64,000 nucleotides of DNA from Streptomyces fumigatiscleroticus (lineage in GTDB: Bacteria; Actinomycetota; Actinomycetes; Streptomycetales; Streptomycetaceae). The DNA is taken from assembly GCF_014647975.1 (NCBI RefSeq), contig NZ_BMQF01000007.1, positions 186,001 to 250,000 of the forward strand, in the 5' to 3' direction. Made by a program: the position numbers and the translations under genes. The stretch's first letter is position 1. Every line of letters begins with the position of its first letter. Below the pieces are notes generated by a model, which searched no databases, was not told the DNA's origin, and saw only the letters and a list, made by a program, of their open reading frames with translations. Positions 1 through 9,661 of the stretch are shown here, piece after piece.

Positions 1-1027
1 GCAGCGCGACCTGGCTGCCCCGCTCGGCGTGCGCCGGCGGCGTCAGCGACTCCACCCGGCCCCGCGGCACATACCGCCCGACGCACTCCAGGAAGAAGTC
101 CGTCAGCGCCAGCGACTTGGCCCGCACCGCCTCCACCGGCACGCCGTCCCACACCTCCAGCGCCGCCTCCAGGGCGAGCAGAGAAAGGATGTCCGGCGTG
201 CCGACCCGGCCGCGCAGCACCCCGGGCGCCGGTTCGTAGACCGGCCGCATGCCGAAGGGCTCGGCGTGCGAGTTCCAGCCCGGCAGCGGCGAGTCGAAAC
301 GGTCCTGCACCTCCGCGCGGACGTACAGGAACGCGGGCGAACCCGGGCCGCCGTTGAGGTACTTGTAGGTGCAGCCGACCGCCAGGTCCACGCCGTGCTC
401 GTCCAGCCCCACCGGCAGCGCGCCCGCGCTGTGGCACAGGTCCCAGACGGCGTACGCCCCCGCCGCGTGCACGGCGGCGGTCAGCGCGGGCAGGTCGTGC
501 AGCCGGCCGGTGCGGTAGTCGACGTGGTTGAGCAGCACGGCGGCCGTACGGTCCGACAGGGCCGCCGGCACCTGGGCCGGGGTCACCGGCCGCAGCGTGC
601 GGCCGGTCATCCGGGCCACCGACGCGGCGACATAGCCGTCGGTCGGAAAGGTGGTCGCGTCGACGAGGATCTCGGCCCGCTCCTCCCCCGCGAGCCGTAC
701 CGCCGCCACCAGCGCCTTGAAGACGTTCACGCTGGTGGAGTCGCCCACCACGATCTGCCCGGGCGCCGCCCCGACCAGCGGGGCGATCCGGTCGCCGATC
801 CGCTCGGGCGCCGTCCACCAGCCGCTCTCCTCCCAGGACCGGATGCGCAGCTCGCCCCACTGGCGGCGTACGACGTCCTCGATCCGCCCGGGGACGGTCA
901 CGGGCAGCGCGCCCAGCGAGTTGCCGTCCAGGTACACGACGTCGTCGTCGAGGACGAACCGCGCGCGCAGCCCGGCCAGCGGGTCGGCCGCGTCCAGCTC
1001 CGCGGCCCGGCTCAGCGGCTCAGACAT
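1..1027 (-). CDS. kynU: Kynureninase, 3' end outside the window
   Basis: PLP enzyme that cleaves L-kynurenine to anthranilate and alanine, third step of the kynurenine route of tryptophan breakdown. About 342 codons are visible and the C-terminus lies beyond the left edge; the family is usually 400-430 residues. The N-terminus carries the VYLDGNSLG motif, and the PLP-lysine region reads TYKYLNGGPGSP (near 340-370). The ATG at 1027 overlaps the stop of the upstream kynA by 8 nt, which indicates translational coupling. No alternative family fits these motifs. Confidence 0.93.
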   Translation of the reverse strand, partial: MSEPLSRAAELDAADPLAGLRARFVLDDDVVYLDGNSLGALPVTVPGRIEDVVRRQWGELRIRSWEESGWWTAPERIGDRIAPLVGAAPGQIVVGDSTSVNVFKALVAAVRLAGEERAEILVDATTFPTDGYVAASVARMTGRTLRPVTPAQVPAALSDRTAAVLLNHVDYRTGRLHDLPALTAAVHAAGAYAVWDLCHSAGALPVGLDEHGVDLAVGCTYKYLNGGPGSPAFLYVRAEVQDRFDSPLPGWNSHAEPFGMRPVYEPAPGVLRGRVGTPDILSLLALEAALEVWDGVPVEAVRAKSLALTDFFLECVGRYVPRGRVESLTPPAHAERGSQVAL

Positions 1028-1865
1028 AGGACCGCGCCGTCCACAGCTCGGGGAACACGGTCTGCCGGGCCCGCTTCTCCAGCCAGGCCACCCCGGCCGA
1101 GCCGCCGGTGCCCGGCTTGGCGCCCATCGCGCGGCGGGTGGCGAGCAGATGGTCGTTGCGCCAGCGCCACACCAGCTCGGCGATGTCCGTGAGCACCTCG
1201 CCGAGCCGGGCCGGCTCGGTGTGCTCGCCGCCCGCGTAGACGGCGGCCCAGACCGCCTCCACCTCCGGCGACGGTTCGTAGCGCCGCGACACGTCCCGCC
1301 GCAGCACGGCGTCCGGGACGGCGTGTCCGCGGCGTGCCAGGAACCGCAGCACCTCGTCGTACAGGCCCGGCTCGTGCAGCGCCTTCTCCAGTTCGGCGTG
1401 GACACGCGGCACGCCCCGGTGCGGGACCAGCATGGACGCGGACTTCTCACCGAGCAGGAACTCCATGCGGCGGTACATCGCCGACTGGAAGCCGGAGCCC
1501 TCGCCGAGGGCGCCGCGATAGGAGTTGAACTGCGCCGGGGTCAGCCGCGCCAGCGGCTTCCAGGAGGCGTTGAGCGCCTCCAGCTCACGCACGGAACGTT
1601 TCAGCGCGTTGATCGCCGTGGGGACGTCGTCGGCGCGCAGGGCGTGCGCCGCGGTCTCCCACTCGTGCACCAGGACGGTGAACCACAACTCCATGACCTG
1701 GGACGTGACCAGGAAGACCATCTCCCCCGGGTCGTCGGAGAGAAGGTGCTGGAGATGGGTGAGGACATCCGCCCTGACGTAGTCCTCGTACGGGGTGGTC
1801 CCCGCGAAGTCGAGATGCGGAGTCTCGGGCTCCGGCACCTCGCGGAACTGAGCCTTCTGGGACAT
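1020..1865 (-). CDS. kynA: Tryptophan 2,3-dioxygenase
   Basis: Haem enzyme that opens the indole ring of L-tryptophan to N-formylkynurenine, cytoplasmic. 281 residues, normal for the bacterial family. The SQVMELWF segment forms part of the substrate pocket. Near the C-terminus WRNDHL holds the likely proximal haem histidine and GTGGSAG matches the loop that holds the substrate amino/carboxylate group. The start ATG has GGAG-type Shine-Dalgarno (SD) sequence just upstream (TCTCCTG on the plus strand). It is first in a kynA-kynU operon; a kynurenine formamidase is not in view. The 216-bp gap to the divergent regulator at 2082 must hold both promoters. Confidence 0.95.
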   Translation of the reverse strand: MSQKAQFREVPEPETPHLDFAGTTPYEDYVRADVLTHLQHLLSDDPGEMVFLVTSQVMELWFTVLVHEWETAAHALRADDVPTAINALKRSVRELEALNASWKPLARLTPAQFNSYRGALGEGSGFQSAMYRRMEFLLGEKSASMLVPHRGVPRVHAELEKALHEPGLYDEVLRFLARRGHAVPDAVLRRDVSRRYEPSPEVEAVWAAVYAGGEHTEPARLGEVLTDIAELVWRWRNDHLLATRRAMGAKPGTGGSAGVAWLEKRARQTVFPELWTARSYV

Positions 1866-2081
1866 CGCTGTCTCCTGTTGTGTGCTCCGGGTGGCGGTCC
1901 GCCCCTGCCGATGCCGGCACGGGGGCCCCGGTCCCCATCGGCATCCTCCGCAATCACTCCGGGAACGGCAAGGCCGGTTCCCCCGCGCCCGGCCGCCCGG
2001 GAAGCCGGACCCGGACGGTAATTCCCGGCCACCTCTGTATTACGGTTCTGGAACGCGCAGGTCCTTGTTGGGGGGAATTCG

Positions 2082-2789
2082 TTGAGCGCTCGGATTCTGG
2101 TCGCCGAAGATGACGAGAAACAGTCTCGACTGATCCGGATCTATTTGGAGCGAGAGGGAAACGCCGTGCATGTCGTCGCCGACGGCCGCGCGGCGCTGGA
2201 CCGGGCCCGTTCGTCGCGGCCGGATCTCATCGTTCTCGACGTGATGCTGCCGCTGGTCGACGGACTCGACGTGTGCCGCATTCTGCGCGCCGAATCGGAT
2301 GTCCCGATTCTGCTGCTCACCGCCCGCACCACCGAGGAGGACATGCTCCTCGGTCTCGACCTCGGTGCCGACGACTACCTCACCAAGCCCTACAGCCCCC
2401 GCGAGCTGACCGCACGGGTACGGGCGCTGCTGCGCCGGTCCGCACGGAGCGGCGGTGCGGCGGGCTCGCCGGTGCTGCGGGTCGGCGAGGTGGAGCTGGA
2501 CACCGCGCGCTTCGAGGTCCGGGTGGCCGGACGGCCGGTGACCCTGACGGCGAAGGAGTTCTCCATCCTGGAGACGCTGGCGCGGGAACCGGGACGGGTC
2601 TTCACCCGGGCGCAGATCATCGAGCGCGTCTTCGGCTTCGACCGGGACGTCCTGGAGCGGACCGTCGACGCCCATGTGATGAATCTGCGCCGGAAGCTGG
2701 AGGCGGATCCGGGGCGGCCCCGCCTGCTGGAGACGGTGTACGGCCGGGGCTACCGCCTCACGGACGGTCCGGACCCGGCGCGCTCCTGA
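2082..2789 (+). CDS. OmpR/PhoB-family response regulator
   Basis: 235-residue transcriptional regulator. The receiver domain (1-115) has the acidic pair D10-D11, phospho-acceptor D53 in LIVLDVMLP, and the conserved Thr and Lys in LLLTARTTEE and DDYLTKPYSP. A winged-helix effector domain (about 130-228) ends in VYGRGYRL. Translation most likely starts at TTG with a GGGGGAA SD sequence 6-8 nt upstream. Its partner kinase lies on the opposite strand with the 3' ends overlapping by 32 bp, which is unusual for a cognate pair. The target is not known; the palindrome-rich leader of the secreted protein at 4688 is a candidate. Confidence 0.92.
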   Translation: MSARILVAEDDEKQSRLIRIYLEREGNAVHVVADGRAALDRARSSRPDLIVLDVMLPLVDGLDVCRILRAESDVPILLLTARTTEEDMLLGLDLGADDYLTKPYSPRELTARVRALLRRSARSGGAAGSPVLRVGEVELDTARFEVRVAGRPVTLTAKEFSILETLAREPGRVFTRAQIIERVFGFDRDVLERTVDAHVMNLRRKLEADPGRPRLLETVYGRGYRLTDGPDPARS

Positions 2790-4422
2790 GGTCGCCGCCG
2801 CCGTCCGGAGCCGTGGGCAGGACGATCGTGAAGGTCGTGCCCACCCCGACCGTGCTGCGTACCTCGATCGTCCCCCGGTGGTCGGTGACGATCTGCCGGG
2901 CGATGGACAGCCCCAGGCCGCTGCCCCCGGTCGCCCGGCCCCGGGAGGCGTCCGCCCGCCAGAAGCGGTCGAAGAGATGCGGCAGGTCCTCGGCCGCTAT
3001 GCCCTTGCCGGTGTCCCGTACCTCCACGACGGCCAGCTCGCCCCGCGGGATCAGAACCAGGGTCACGGCGCCGCCCGCCGCGGTGGCCCGCAGCGCGTTG
3101 CCGACCAGATTGCCGACGACCTGGCGCAGCCGGTCGGGGTCCGCGGTCACGGTCACGGGCCGCGGTGCCTGGAGTTCGAGCGCTATCCCCGCCGACTCGG
3201 CCTGGGCGTGGTGGGCCGTGCGGCTGGTCTCCAGCAGGTCACGCAGGTCGACCTCGGTGGGGTGGTAGGTGAGCGCGCCGGCCTCCGCCAGGGCGAGATC
3301 CTGGAGATCGTCCACGATCCGCTGCTGGAGCAGTGCCTCCTCGTGGAGGGAGGCGAGCAGGTCGGGGTCCGGCTCGACGACCCCGTCCCGCAGCGCCTCC
3401 AGATAGCCGCGGAGATTGGCCAGCGGGGTGCGCAGCTCGTGCGCGATGTCGCCGATGAGGCGGCGCTGACGCTCCTCGCCCGCCTGGATGGAGTCGGCCA
3501 TGCGGTTGAAGGCGCCGCCGAGCTGCGCGATCTCGTCCCGGCCGGAGACGGGGACCCGCCGCGTCAGGTCGCCCTCGCCCAGCGCCTTCGCGGCCGACGT
3601 CATGGCACGGACGGGGCGCAGTACGGCCCTGCTCAGGAGCAGCGCGCCGAGGATCACCGCGAGGGCGACCCCCGCCGCGACGGCCACGGTGGGCGCGGCG
3701 GCCACGGTGGGCGGCGACTCGTTCCGCACGCCGAGGCCGATGTTCAGGCGCGGCGGGGCGACGGAGGCGGTCCGCTCGTTGAACACCCGCTGGAGGCAGG
3801 CGGTGAACCGCTGCTCGGACACGCACGGCTGAAGGGCGCCGAGGTCCTCCCGGGTCGGCGGAACCCCCTCCGCGTCCGGCTCCGCGCACTGCGGGGGCCG
3901 GCGGTCGGTGCTGATCCGGGGAACGCCGACGCCGTCCGGCCGGGCCGTCACCTCGGCCCCCGCCCGCGTCAGGCAGGCCGCGTACACCGCCGCGGCGCGG
4001 TAGTCGGCGATCGCCGTGGCGGTGAGTTTGACCGAGGTCTGCGCCACCCCGCCCGTGGGCAGGCGCAGAACGGGGCGCGGGTCGACCACGACCGGGGGCC
4101 GGCCGCTCGGCGCACGGGGGTCGCGGCCGGCGAGGGCGTCGGAGTCGGCGAGCAGCACATCGGACTCCGTGACGACCCGGATGCGCTGGCCGGTGTCCTT
4201 CGCGAGCCCGGCCACGGTCGGCGACAGCCCTTCCCAGGTGCCGTGGGCGAATCCGTACGCGCGCAGTTCGCCGGTGATCCGGGAGACCTCCTGCTGGCCG
4301 GCCGTGACGGTCTCCTGGACCTGGCGGTTGGCCTGCCGCAGGGTCAGCCAGGCGGTGGCGGCGGTGGCGGCCATCGCGACCACCATGAGCAGGCCGAGGA
4401 CCCGGAACCGGAAACTCAACAA
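2758..4422 (-). CDS. HAMP-containing sensor histidine kinase
   Basis: 554-residue membrane kinase, probable partner of the OmpR-type regulator at 2082. It has an N-terminal transmembrane helix (about 8-26), a large extracytoplasmic domain of about 215 residues with several cysteines (YAACLTRAG, RFTACLQRV), a second helix (VAVAAGVALAVILGALLL), HAMP, then HisKA with IAHELRTPLANLRGY (H is the phospho-site). The ATPase domain shows NLVGNALRA, DTGKGIAAEDL and GSGLGLSIARQ. The start is TTG with AAGGAG seven nt upstream. The cysteine-bearing sensor domain suggests an envelope signal; that is inference. Confidence 0.9.
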   Translation of the reverse strand: MLSFRFRVLGLLMVVAMAATAATAWLTLRQANRQVQETVTAGQQEVSRITGELRAYGFAHGTWEGLSPTVAGLAKDTGQRIRVVTESDVLLADSDALAGRDPRAPSGRPPVVVDPRPVLRLPTGGVAQTSVKLTATAIADYRAAAVYAACLTRAGAEVTARPDGVGVPRISTDRRPPQCAEPDAEGVPPTREDLGALQPCVSEQRFTACLQRVFNERTASVAPPRLNIGLGVRNESPPTVAAAPTVAVAAGVALAVILGALLLSRAVLRPVRAMTSAAKALGEGDLTRRVPVSGRDEIAQLGGAFNRMADSIQAGEERQRRLIGDIAHELRTPLANLRGYLEALRDGVVEPDPDLLASLHEEALLQQRIVDDLQDLALAEAGALTYHPTEVDLRDLLETSRTAHHAQAESAGIALELQAPRPVTVTADPDRLRQVVGNLVGNALRATAAGGAVTLVLIPRGELAVVEVRDTGKGIAAEDLPHLFDRFWRADASRGRATGGSGLGLSIARQIVTDHRGTIEVRSTVGVGTTFTIVLPTAPDGGGDLRSAPGPDRP

Positions 4423-4687
4423 AACTCCTTGGGTAGGCGCTCATGATCGCAAGAGGGCTCTGTCGGCCACCATTTCACCGGAATGACGCATTCCTTTCAC
4501 TTGGGTGAAATCCGGCCGCCGGAGAGCGAAAAGCGGCCACTCCGGGCGGAATGCTTTCTTCATCCCGATCACGCGGTGATCGTACTTAAGCCACCCGCAT
4601 CCCGATTGATGCAGAGGCCGCTGCTTTCGCTCTGACGCCATGCGTCATTCGAGTGCAGCGTCGGCACAACAAGCTAGGGGGATCTTC
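4423..4687. promoter_or_regulatory. Palindrome-rich divergent leader
   Basis: The 265-bp region between the kinase start and the secreted-protein start holds several inverted repeats with short spacers: GGAATG-ACG-CATTCC at 4480-4494, TTTCAC-TTGG-GTGAAA at 4495-4510, CGATCAC-GCG-GTGATCG at 4566-4582, GCATC-N6-GATGC at 4597-4612 and TGACGC-CAT-GCGTCA at 4633-4647. The decamer AATGACGCAT occurs at 4482-4491 and again inverted at 4640-4649. These look like regulator binding sites for the divergent kinase and secreted-protein promoters. Which protein binds is unknown; the neighbouring response regulator is an inference only. Confidence 0.5.
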
Positions 4688-5041
4688 ATGAAACGACTCG
4701 CAGCTCTCGTTCCCGCGCTCGCGGCCGTCGCCGTGGCCGTACCGCTGTCCCTCGCCACCCCGGCAGCCGCGCACGCCTCGTGCGGCACCACCGTCAGCGA
4801 CAAGGACAGCAGCTCCTGGGGCAAGACGGCGGACGGCGCCAACGAGCGCAGCGGTTCGAGCACCAGCTGTGCCGTCAAGGGTGTCGCCTACAGCACCCAG
4901 ACGCTCGACTACCACTGCTACACCGTCGGCAACGACGGCTACACGTGGACGTATCTGAGAAACGACTCCACCGGTGTCACCGGCTGGGTCCGTGACGACC
5001 TGCTGAGCGACGGCGGCAGCTTCGTCAACTGCGGCTTCTGA
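4688..5041 (+). CDS. Small secreted SH3-like protein
   Basis: 117 residues with a Sec signal peptide (MKRLAALVPALAAVAVAV, cleavage probably after AHA). The mature part has four cysteines and ends in a short SH3-like fold with the typical TGWVRDDLL strand. Such bacterial SH3 proteins bind cell wall or are exported effectors; the role here is unknown. ATG 4688 is preferred over ATG 4640 because GGGGG lies about 7 nt upstream and the signal peptide then starts with a basic residue. It faces a palindrome-rich leader and a two-component system, so regulated expression is likely. Confidence 0.75.
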   Translation: MKRLAALVPALAAVAVAVPLSLATPAAAHASCGTTVSDKDSSSWGKTADGANERSGSSTSCAVKGVAYSTQTLDYHCYTVGNDGYTWTYLRNDSTGVTGWVRDDLLSDGGSFVNCGF

Positions 5042-5082
5042 CGGTCCGTCCGCCGGACTGAGCACACCGCGGTGACATGACG

Positions 5083-5114
5083 GCAGGGGCGGTCCCGGTG
5101 GGGGCCGCCCCTGC
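5083..5114. terminator. Bidirectional terminator hairpin
   Basis: GCAGGGGCGG pairs with CCGCCCCTGC across a 12-nt loop. It lies between the convergent secreted-protein gene and the FtsX-type permease. Confidence 0.6.
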
Positions 5115-5151
5115 TCCGTACCGGAACACCGAGGGGGACGCCGGACGCGGC

Positions 5152-6431
5152 TCATGGGCCGGACAGCGCCTGTGTCGGCGACAGCCTGCTCGCCCGGACC
5201 GCCGGGTACAGACCGGCCACCGCGCCGATGACCAGGGTCGAGGCGATGCCCGCCACGCTCGCCCACACCGGGACGACCGTCGGCCAGTCACGGCTGAGGG
5301 CGTATCCCGCCGTGATCAGCGTGCCGAGGACCGTTCCGGCCAGACCGCCGATGAGGGAGAGCAGCAGCGACTCGGAGACGAACTGCGTACGGATCTGGCC
5401 CTTGGTCGCCCCCAGGGCGCGGCGCAGGCCGATCTCCGGACGCCGTTCCAGGACCGAGATGACCATGGTGTTGCCCACGCCCACGCCACCGACCAGCAGG
5501 GCGACTCCGCCGAGGCCGAGCAGCAGCCCGGTCAGCGCGGACTCGGTGGCCTCGCGGGCCGCGAGGGCGTCGGAGGGCCGGGAGATCCGCACCTCGCCCG
5601 GCTTCTCGGGATAGGCCGTGCCCGGGAGCACCGCCCGTACCGCCGTGACCTGGCTGTCCTCCGCGCGGACGTACACCGTCGACGGGTGGCCGTCGAAGTC
5701 CAGATAGGTCCGGGCCGCCGACCAGCCGACCAGTGCGGCACTGTCGAGCTCCGGCGCCAGCGGCACCGGATCGAGTACGCCGATCAGCGAGAACCAGCGT
5801 CCGCCGAGCCAGAGCCGGGTGCCGGGCGTGTACACGTCGAGCCGCTGGGCGGCCGTGGCGCCGAGCACCACCGCCGGGTACTCGTCGGTCGCGGAGTCCA
5901 GCCAGCGCCCCGTGCCGATCCGGCCGCCGACGGCGGGGAGGAGGTCGGTGCCGGCCGCGAGCACGGTCAGCGAGCCGGTGCGGCCGAGGGCGATGTGCTC
6001 GTTGCGGTAGACATGGGCCTCGGTCGCGCCGGTGGCGGCCACCTGCTCCACCGGCGGGATCCGGCGGATCATCGCGACGGCCTCGGTGGGCAGTTCGGCC
6101 TTCTCGCCGGTGAGCGACTCGCCGGGGGCGACCCGCAGGAGGTTGGTGCCGAGAGCGTCGAGCCGCCGGTCGACCTCGGCCTGTCCGGAGCCGGAGATGC
6201 CGACCACCGCGATCATGGCGGCGACGCCGATCGCGATGCCGAGCGCGGAGAGGAAGACCCTCAGCGGACGGGTCCGCAGACCGGTGCTCCCGAGCCGTAC
6301 GACGTCCGCGGGCCTCAGCCGCGCGGCGCGCAGCCGGCCGTCCCCGCCGCCGGGACCCCGTACGGGGGCGGGTGCCGTGTGCGGGTCCGGGAACTCCTCC
6401 CGCGCCACGGGGGACCTGGTCACACCGTCCG

Positions 6432-6435
<4 letters not shown>
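5152..6435 (-). CDS. FtsX-like ABC transporter permease (MacB type)
   Basis: 427-residue membrane subunit. One N-terminal helix (TRPLRVFLSALGIAIGV region) is followed by an extracytoplasmic MacB_PCD-like domain and three C-terminal helices with the family signature RRPEIGLRRALGATKGQIR. Proteins of this type work mechanically with a LolD/MacB-type ATPase and extrude substrates or modulate envelope enzymes rather than forming a classical channel. GTG start overlaps the stop of the ATPase gene by 4 nt. It is last in a four-gene cassette with lipoprotein, adaptor and ATPase. Substrate not predictable. Confidence 0.9.
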
Positions 6436-7138
<703 letters not shown>

Positions 7139-7142
<4 letters not shown>

Positions 7143-8398
7143 TGCGGAATCCTCACCTTCAGGCCCTCGCGCACCGCGGGACCGCTCACTTCCACCTTGC
7201 CGTCCGCGAACAGCCCGGTCTTCACGGCGACGAAGGTGCCGTCCGTCCGCTCCAGTCCGTGACCGCCCTCCGCGAGCGCCACCAGCGCGGCGACCGGGAC
7301 CGTCAGCACGTCCTTGACCTCACGGCCCACGTACTCGACGGTGACGGGCCCGCTCTCCAGCCGCCCGACGGACTTCTGGTCCTTGATGGTGACGGTCACC
7401 GGCACGGTCGCGGTGCCCTGCCCCGAACCGTCCTCACCGGTGCCGCCCTCGGGCGCGGTGGCCCGTCTGCCCACCGACGCCACCTGCCCCGCCACGGAGG
7501 TGCCGTCGGGCAGCGTGATCCGGACGGCGGTACCGCGCACCGCCCACGAGGCGTCCGCGGCGGAGGCGTCGACGACGACCTTCCGGGCCGTGCCGGTGTA
7601 GGTGAGCGTGTTCTCGCCGACGGTGTCGCCGAGCCGGACGCCGGGCTGGCCGATCCGTACCCGGCCGGCCGAGTAGATGACGTCACCGACGCCGACCGTG
7701 CCGGTCTCGGCCAGTCCGAGCGACCTCTGCCAGCGTTTGACCGCCTGGGCGGTCTTCACGGTGAACCTCTCGTCCACCGTGAAGCCGGTGTAGCCGAGCG
7801 CGGCCAGGTTGGTCTCGAACTGGAGGACGTCCATGCCCTTGAGCTCCGCCGGTACGGCCGTCCCGGCGCCCGTCGGCGTCGGCGACGGCGACACGGACGG
7901 GCCCGGGTCGGCGGCCTTGCCGTCCGCGCCGTCCGCCCGCTGCTCGCCGGAGCCCGCGGTGTCCCCCTCGGACCCGGTGGCCGTCAGCCCCAGGTCCCGG
8001 TACATGGGCAGCGTCCCGTACAGCAGCACCACCGGACGGTCGTCGACGCGCAGCAGCGTGTCACCGCGCCCTGCCGTGCTGCCCGGCTCGGGCAGCCAGG
8101 TCACCGTGCCCGTCGCCTTGACGGGCAGCGGTATCTCCGTGCCGTAGCCCAACTGGCCGTCCACCTGCGTGCGTTCGGTCAGCGTGGCCCGGGTGACCGG
8201 GACGACGGAGCCGGCCCGGGGCGGTGCGTCCGGCCCCTTCTCCTCGCCGCCGCCGAGCCCGAGGGCGCCCACCACGGCGACCGCCGCCACGACGACCACG
8301 GCACAGACGATCAGCGCCGTACGGCGTCCCCGTCTGTCGCGTGGCGGCCCGGACTCCGTCCCGGGTCCGTCATCGGTGTGCGTCACGGTCTCCGCCAC
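7139..8398 (-). CDS. Peptidoglycan-binding efflux adaptor (MacA/HlyD-like)
   Basis: 419-residue membrane-anchored adaptor. A short cytoplasmic tail rich in charged residues precedes a single helix (TALIVCAVVVVAAVAVVGAL); a beta-rich extracytoplasmic part follows. A PG_binding_1-like repeat lies near the middle (LQFETNLAALGY ... AVKRWQRSLGL), and the C-terminal half holds the barrel regions of HlyD-like adaptors. In Gram-positive bacteria such proteins link a MacB-type permease to the cell wall. GTG start is 2 nt after the lipoprotein stop. A more upstream start would run through the lipoprotein gene in another frame and is rejected. Confidence 0.85.
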
Positions 8399-8400
8399 GG

Positions 8401-8973
8401 TCAGCCCTTGCCCGGGCCGGGAGTCGCCGGGACGCCGACGATCGGACCGCAGATGCGGGTGGCCCGCTTGGCACCGGCCGAGCTCTGGTCCCACTCGCCC
8501 TGTCCCAGCCCGTCGGGACCCGGGTCGGGGAAGTCGGCGGCGCCGTTGTCCTGCATGCACTTCGCGTACTGCTGCTTGACCTTGATCTGCTCGGCGGTGA
8601 GCTTGGGCTGGTTGCCCTTCTCGACGCTCTCCGGCACGGCCGTCAGATACTTGGCGCACTTCTCCGTGGCGGCCTGGAACGTCGCGTCCTTCTTCATGGC
8701 CGGGTCGTCGCCGAAGTCGATGTTCCCCTTGGCGTCCGGGTCCGGGGCGTCGACCCCGTTGTCCCGCAGGCACTTCACGTACTCGCGCTGGGCCTGCACA
8801 TACGCGGCCACGTCGTCCCCGCCGCCCTGCCCGCCCGAGGCGGCGGACGAGGTGGCCGCGCCACCGCTCGCGGCGGTCGGGACCTTGGAACCGCCGTCGT
8901 CGCTCCCGCAGCCGGCCAGCGCGAAGGCCATGACCGAGGCCGCCGCGGCCAGCAGTACCCGATTCGTCCTCAC
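8401..8973 (-). CDS. Secreted lipoprotein of the export cassette
   Basis: 190-residue lipoprotein. The signal peptide MRTNRVLLAAAASVMAFA is followed by a lipobox LAGC; the Cys is the expected lipid site. The mature part has a Gly/Ser linker and then two similar segments, each with Cys and Asp pairs (YVKCLRDNGVDAPDPDAKG and YAKCMQDNGAADFPDPG), an internal duplication. I know no named function. First gene of the cassette, GTG start. The linkage to the adaptor suggests a substrate-binding or envelope-sensing role. Confidence 0.8.
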   Translation of the reverse strand: MRTNRVLLAAAASVMAFALAGCGSDDGGSKVPTAASGGAATSSAASGGQGGGDDVAAYVQAQREYVKCLRDNGVDAPDPDAKGNIDFGDDPAMKKDATFQAATEKCAKYLTAVPESVEKGNQPKLTAEQIKVKQQYAKCMQDNGAADFPDPGPDGLGQGEWDQSSAGAKRATRICGPIVGVPATPGPGKG

Positions 8974-9138
8974 CGGTTTCCCCGCCCTCCTGTCGGACCC
9001 GTCCGCGAACGCGGCGGGCAGAGCGACCGTAGGCCGGAGATGATGAAGAACCTTTGAAGAACCTGTCGGCTGATCATGCGGCCGCGGAACGTGCCGGCGC
9101 CGCCGGGCGCGCCGGACCGCAAGTGGCAGACTGCATCC

Positions 9139-9558
9139 ATGACGACGCACAAGAACCTGCTCGGCGGCCCGGAGCCGACGTATCTGCCGGAGAACGAGGA
9201 GGCCTACCGCCTGCTGGACGAGGGGTCCCTGACGCCCGCCGAGGTGGCGGCGAAGCACCCCACCTTCTCGCTCGCCTGGGCCGTGCTCGCCGAGGACGCC
9301 TTCGAGGCGGGGCGCGTGGTCGAGTCGTACGCGTACGCGCGGACCGGCTATCACCGCGGACTCGACCAGCTCCGCCGGGCCGGGTGGAAGGGGCACGGCC
9401 CCATCCCCTGGGACCACCGGGCCAACCGCGGCTTCCTGCGCTGCCTGGCCGCCCTCGCCCGCGCCGCCGGCGCGATCGACGAGAAGGACGAGACGGAGCG
9501 CTGCCGGCAGTTCCTCCAGGACAGCAGCGCCGAGGCGTACACCGAGCTGATGCGGTAG
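9139..9558 (+). CDS. DUF3151 family protein
   Basis: 139-residue actinobacterial protein of unknown function. The conserved pattern begins NLLGGPEPTYLPE and continues with HPTFSLAWAVLAE, YAYARTGYHRGLDQLRRAGW and PWDHRANRGFLRCLA. Predicted mostly helical and soluble with no signal or membrane segment. ATG 9139 starts at the conserved N-terminus; a longer in-frame start at 9076 lacks support. It is divergent from the export cassette and ends in a tandem repeat plus terminator shared with fba. Confidence 0.85.
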   Translation: MTTHKNLLGGPEPTYLPENEEAYRLLDEGSLTPAEVAAKHPTFSLAWAVLAEDAFEAGRVVESYAYARTGYHRGLDQLRRAGWKGHGPIPWDHRANRGFLRCLAALARAAGAIDEKDETERCRQFLQDSSAEAYTELMR

Positions 9559-9559
9559 T

Positions 9560-9620
9560 CACCGCGGACGCACCGCGGACGCACCGCGGACGCACCGCGG
9601 ACGCACCGCGGACGCACCGC
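9560..9620. repeat. 11-bp tandem repeat, five full units plus one partial
   Basis: The unit CACCGCGGACG is repeated head to tail with no mismatches from 9560 to 9614 and again in part to 9620, directly after the DUF3151 stop. It runs into the terminator palindrome. Exact identity of the units suggests recent slippage expansion. Confidence 0.95.
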
Positions 9621-9650
9621 GGGCCCGGCGCCGAGGCGCCGGGCCCGCGG
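9617..9650. terminator. Long GC palindrome, bidirectional terminator
   Basis: CCGCGGGCCCGGCGCC pairs perfectly with GGCGCCGGGCCCGCGG around a central GA, so the stem is about 15-16 bp. It sits between the convergent DUF3151 gene and fba and is the likely terminator for both. Confidence 0.8.
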
Positions 9651-9661
9651 GGAGCCGCCGG

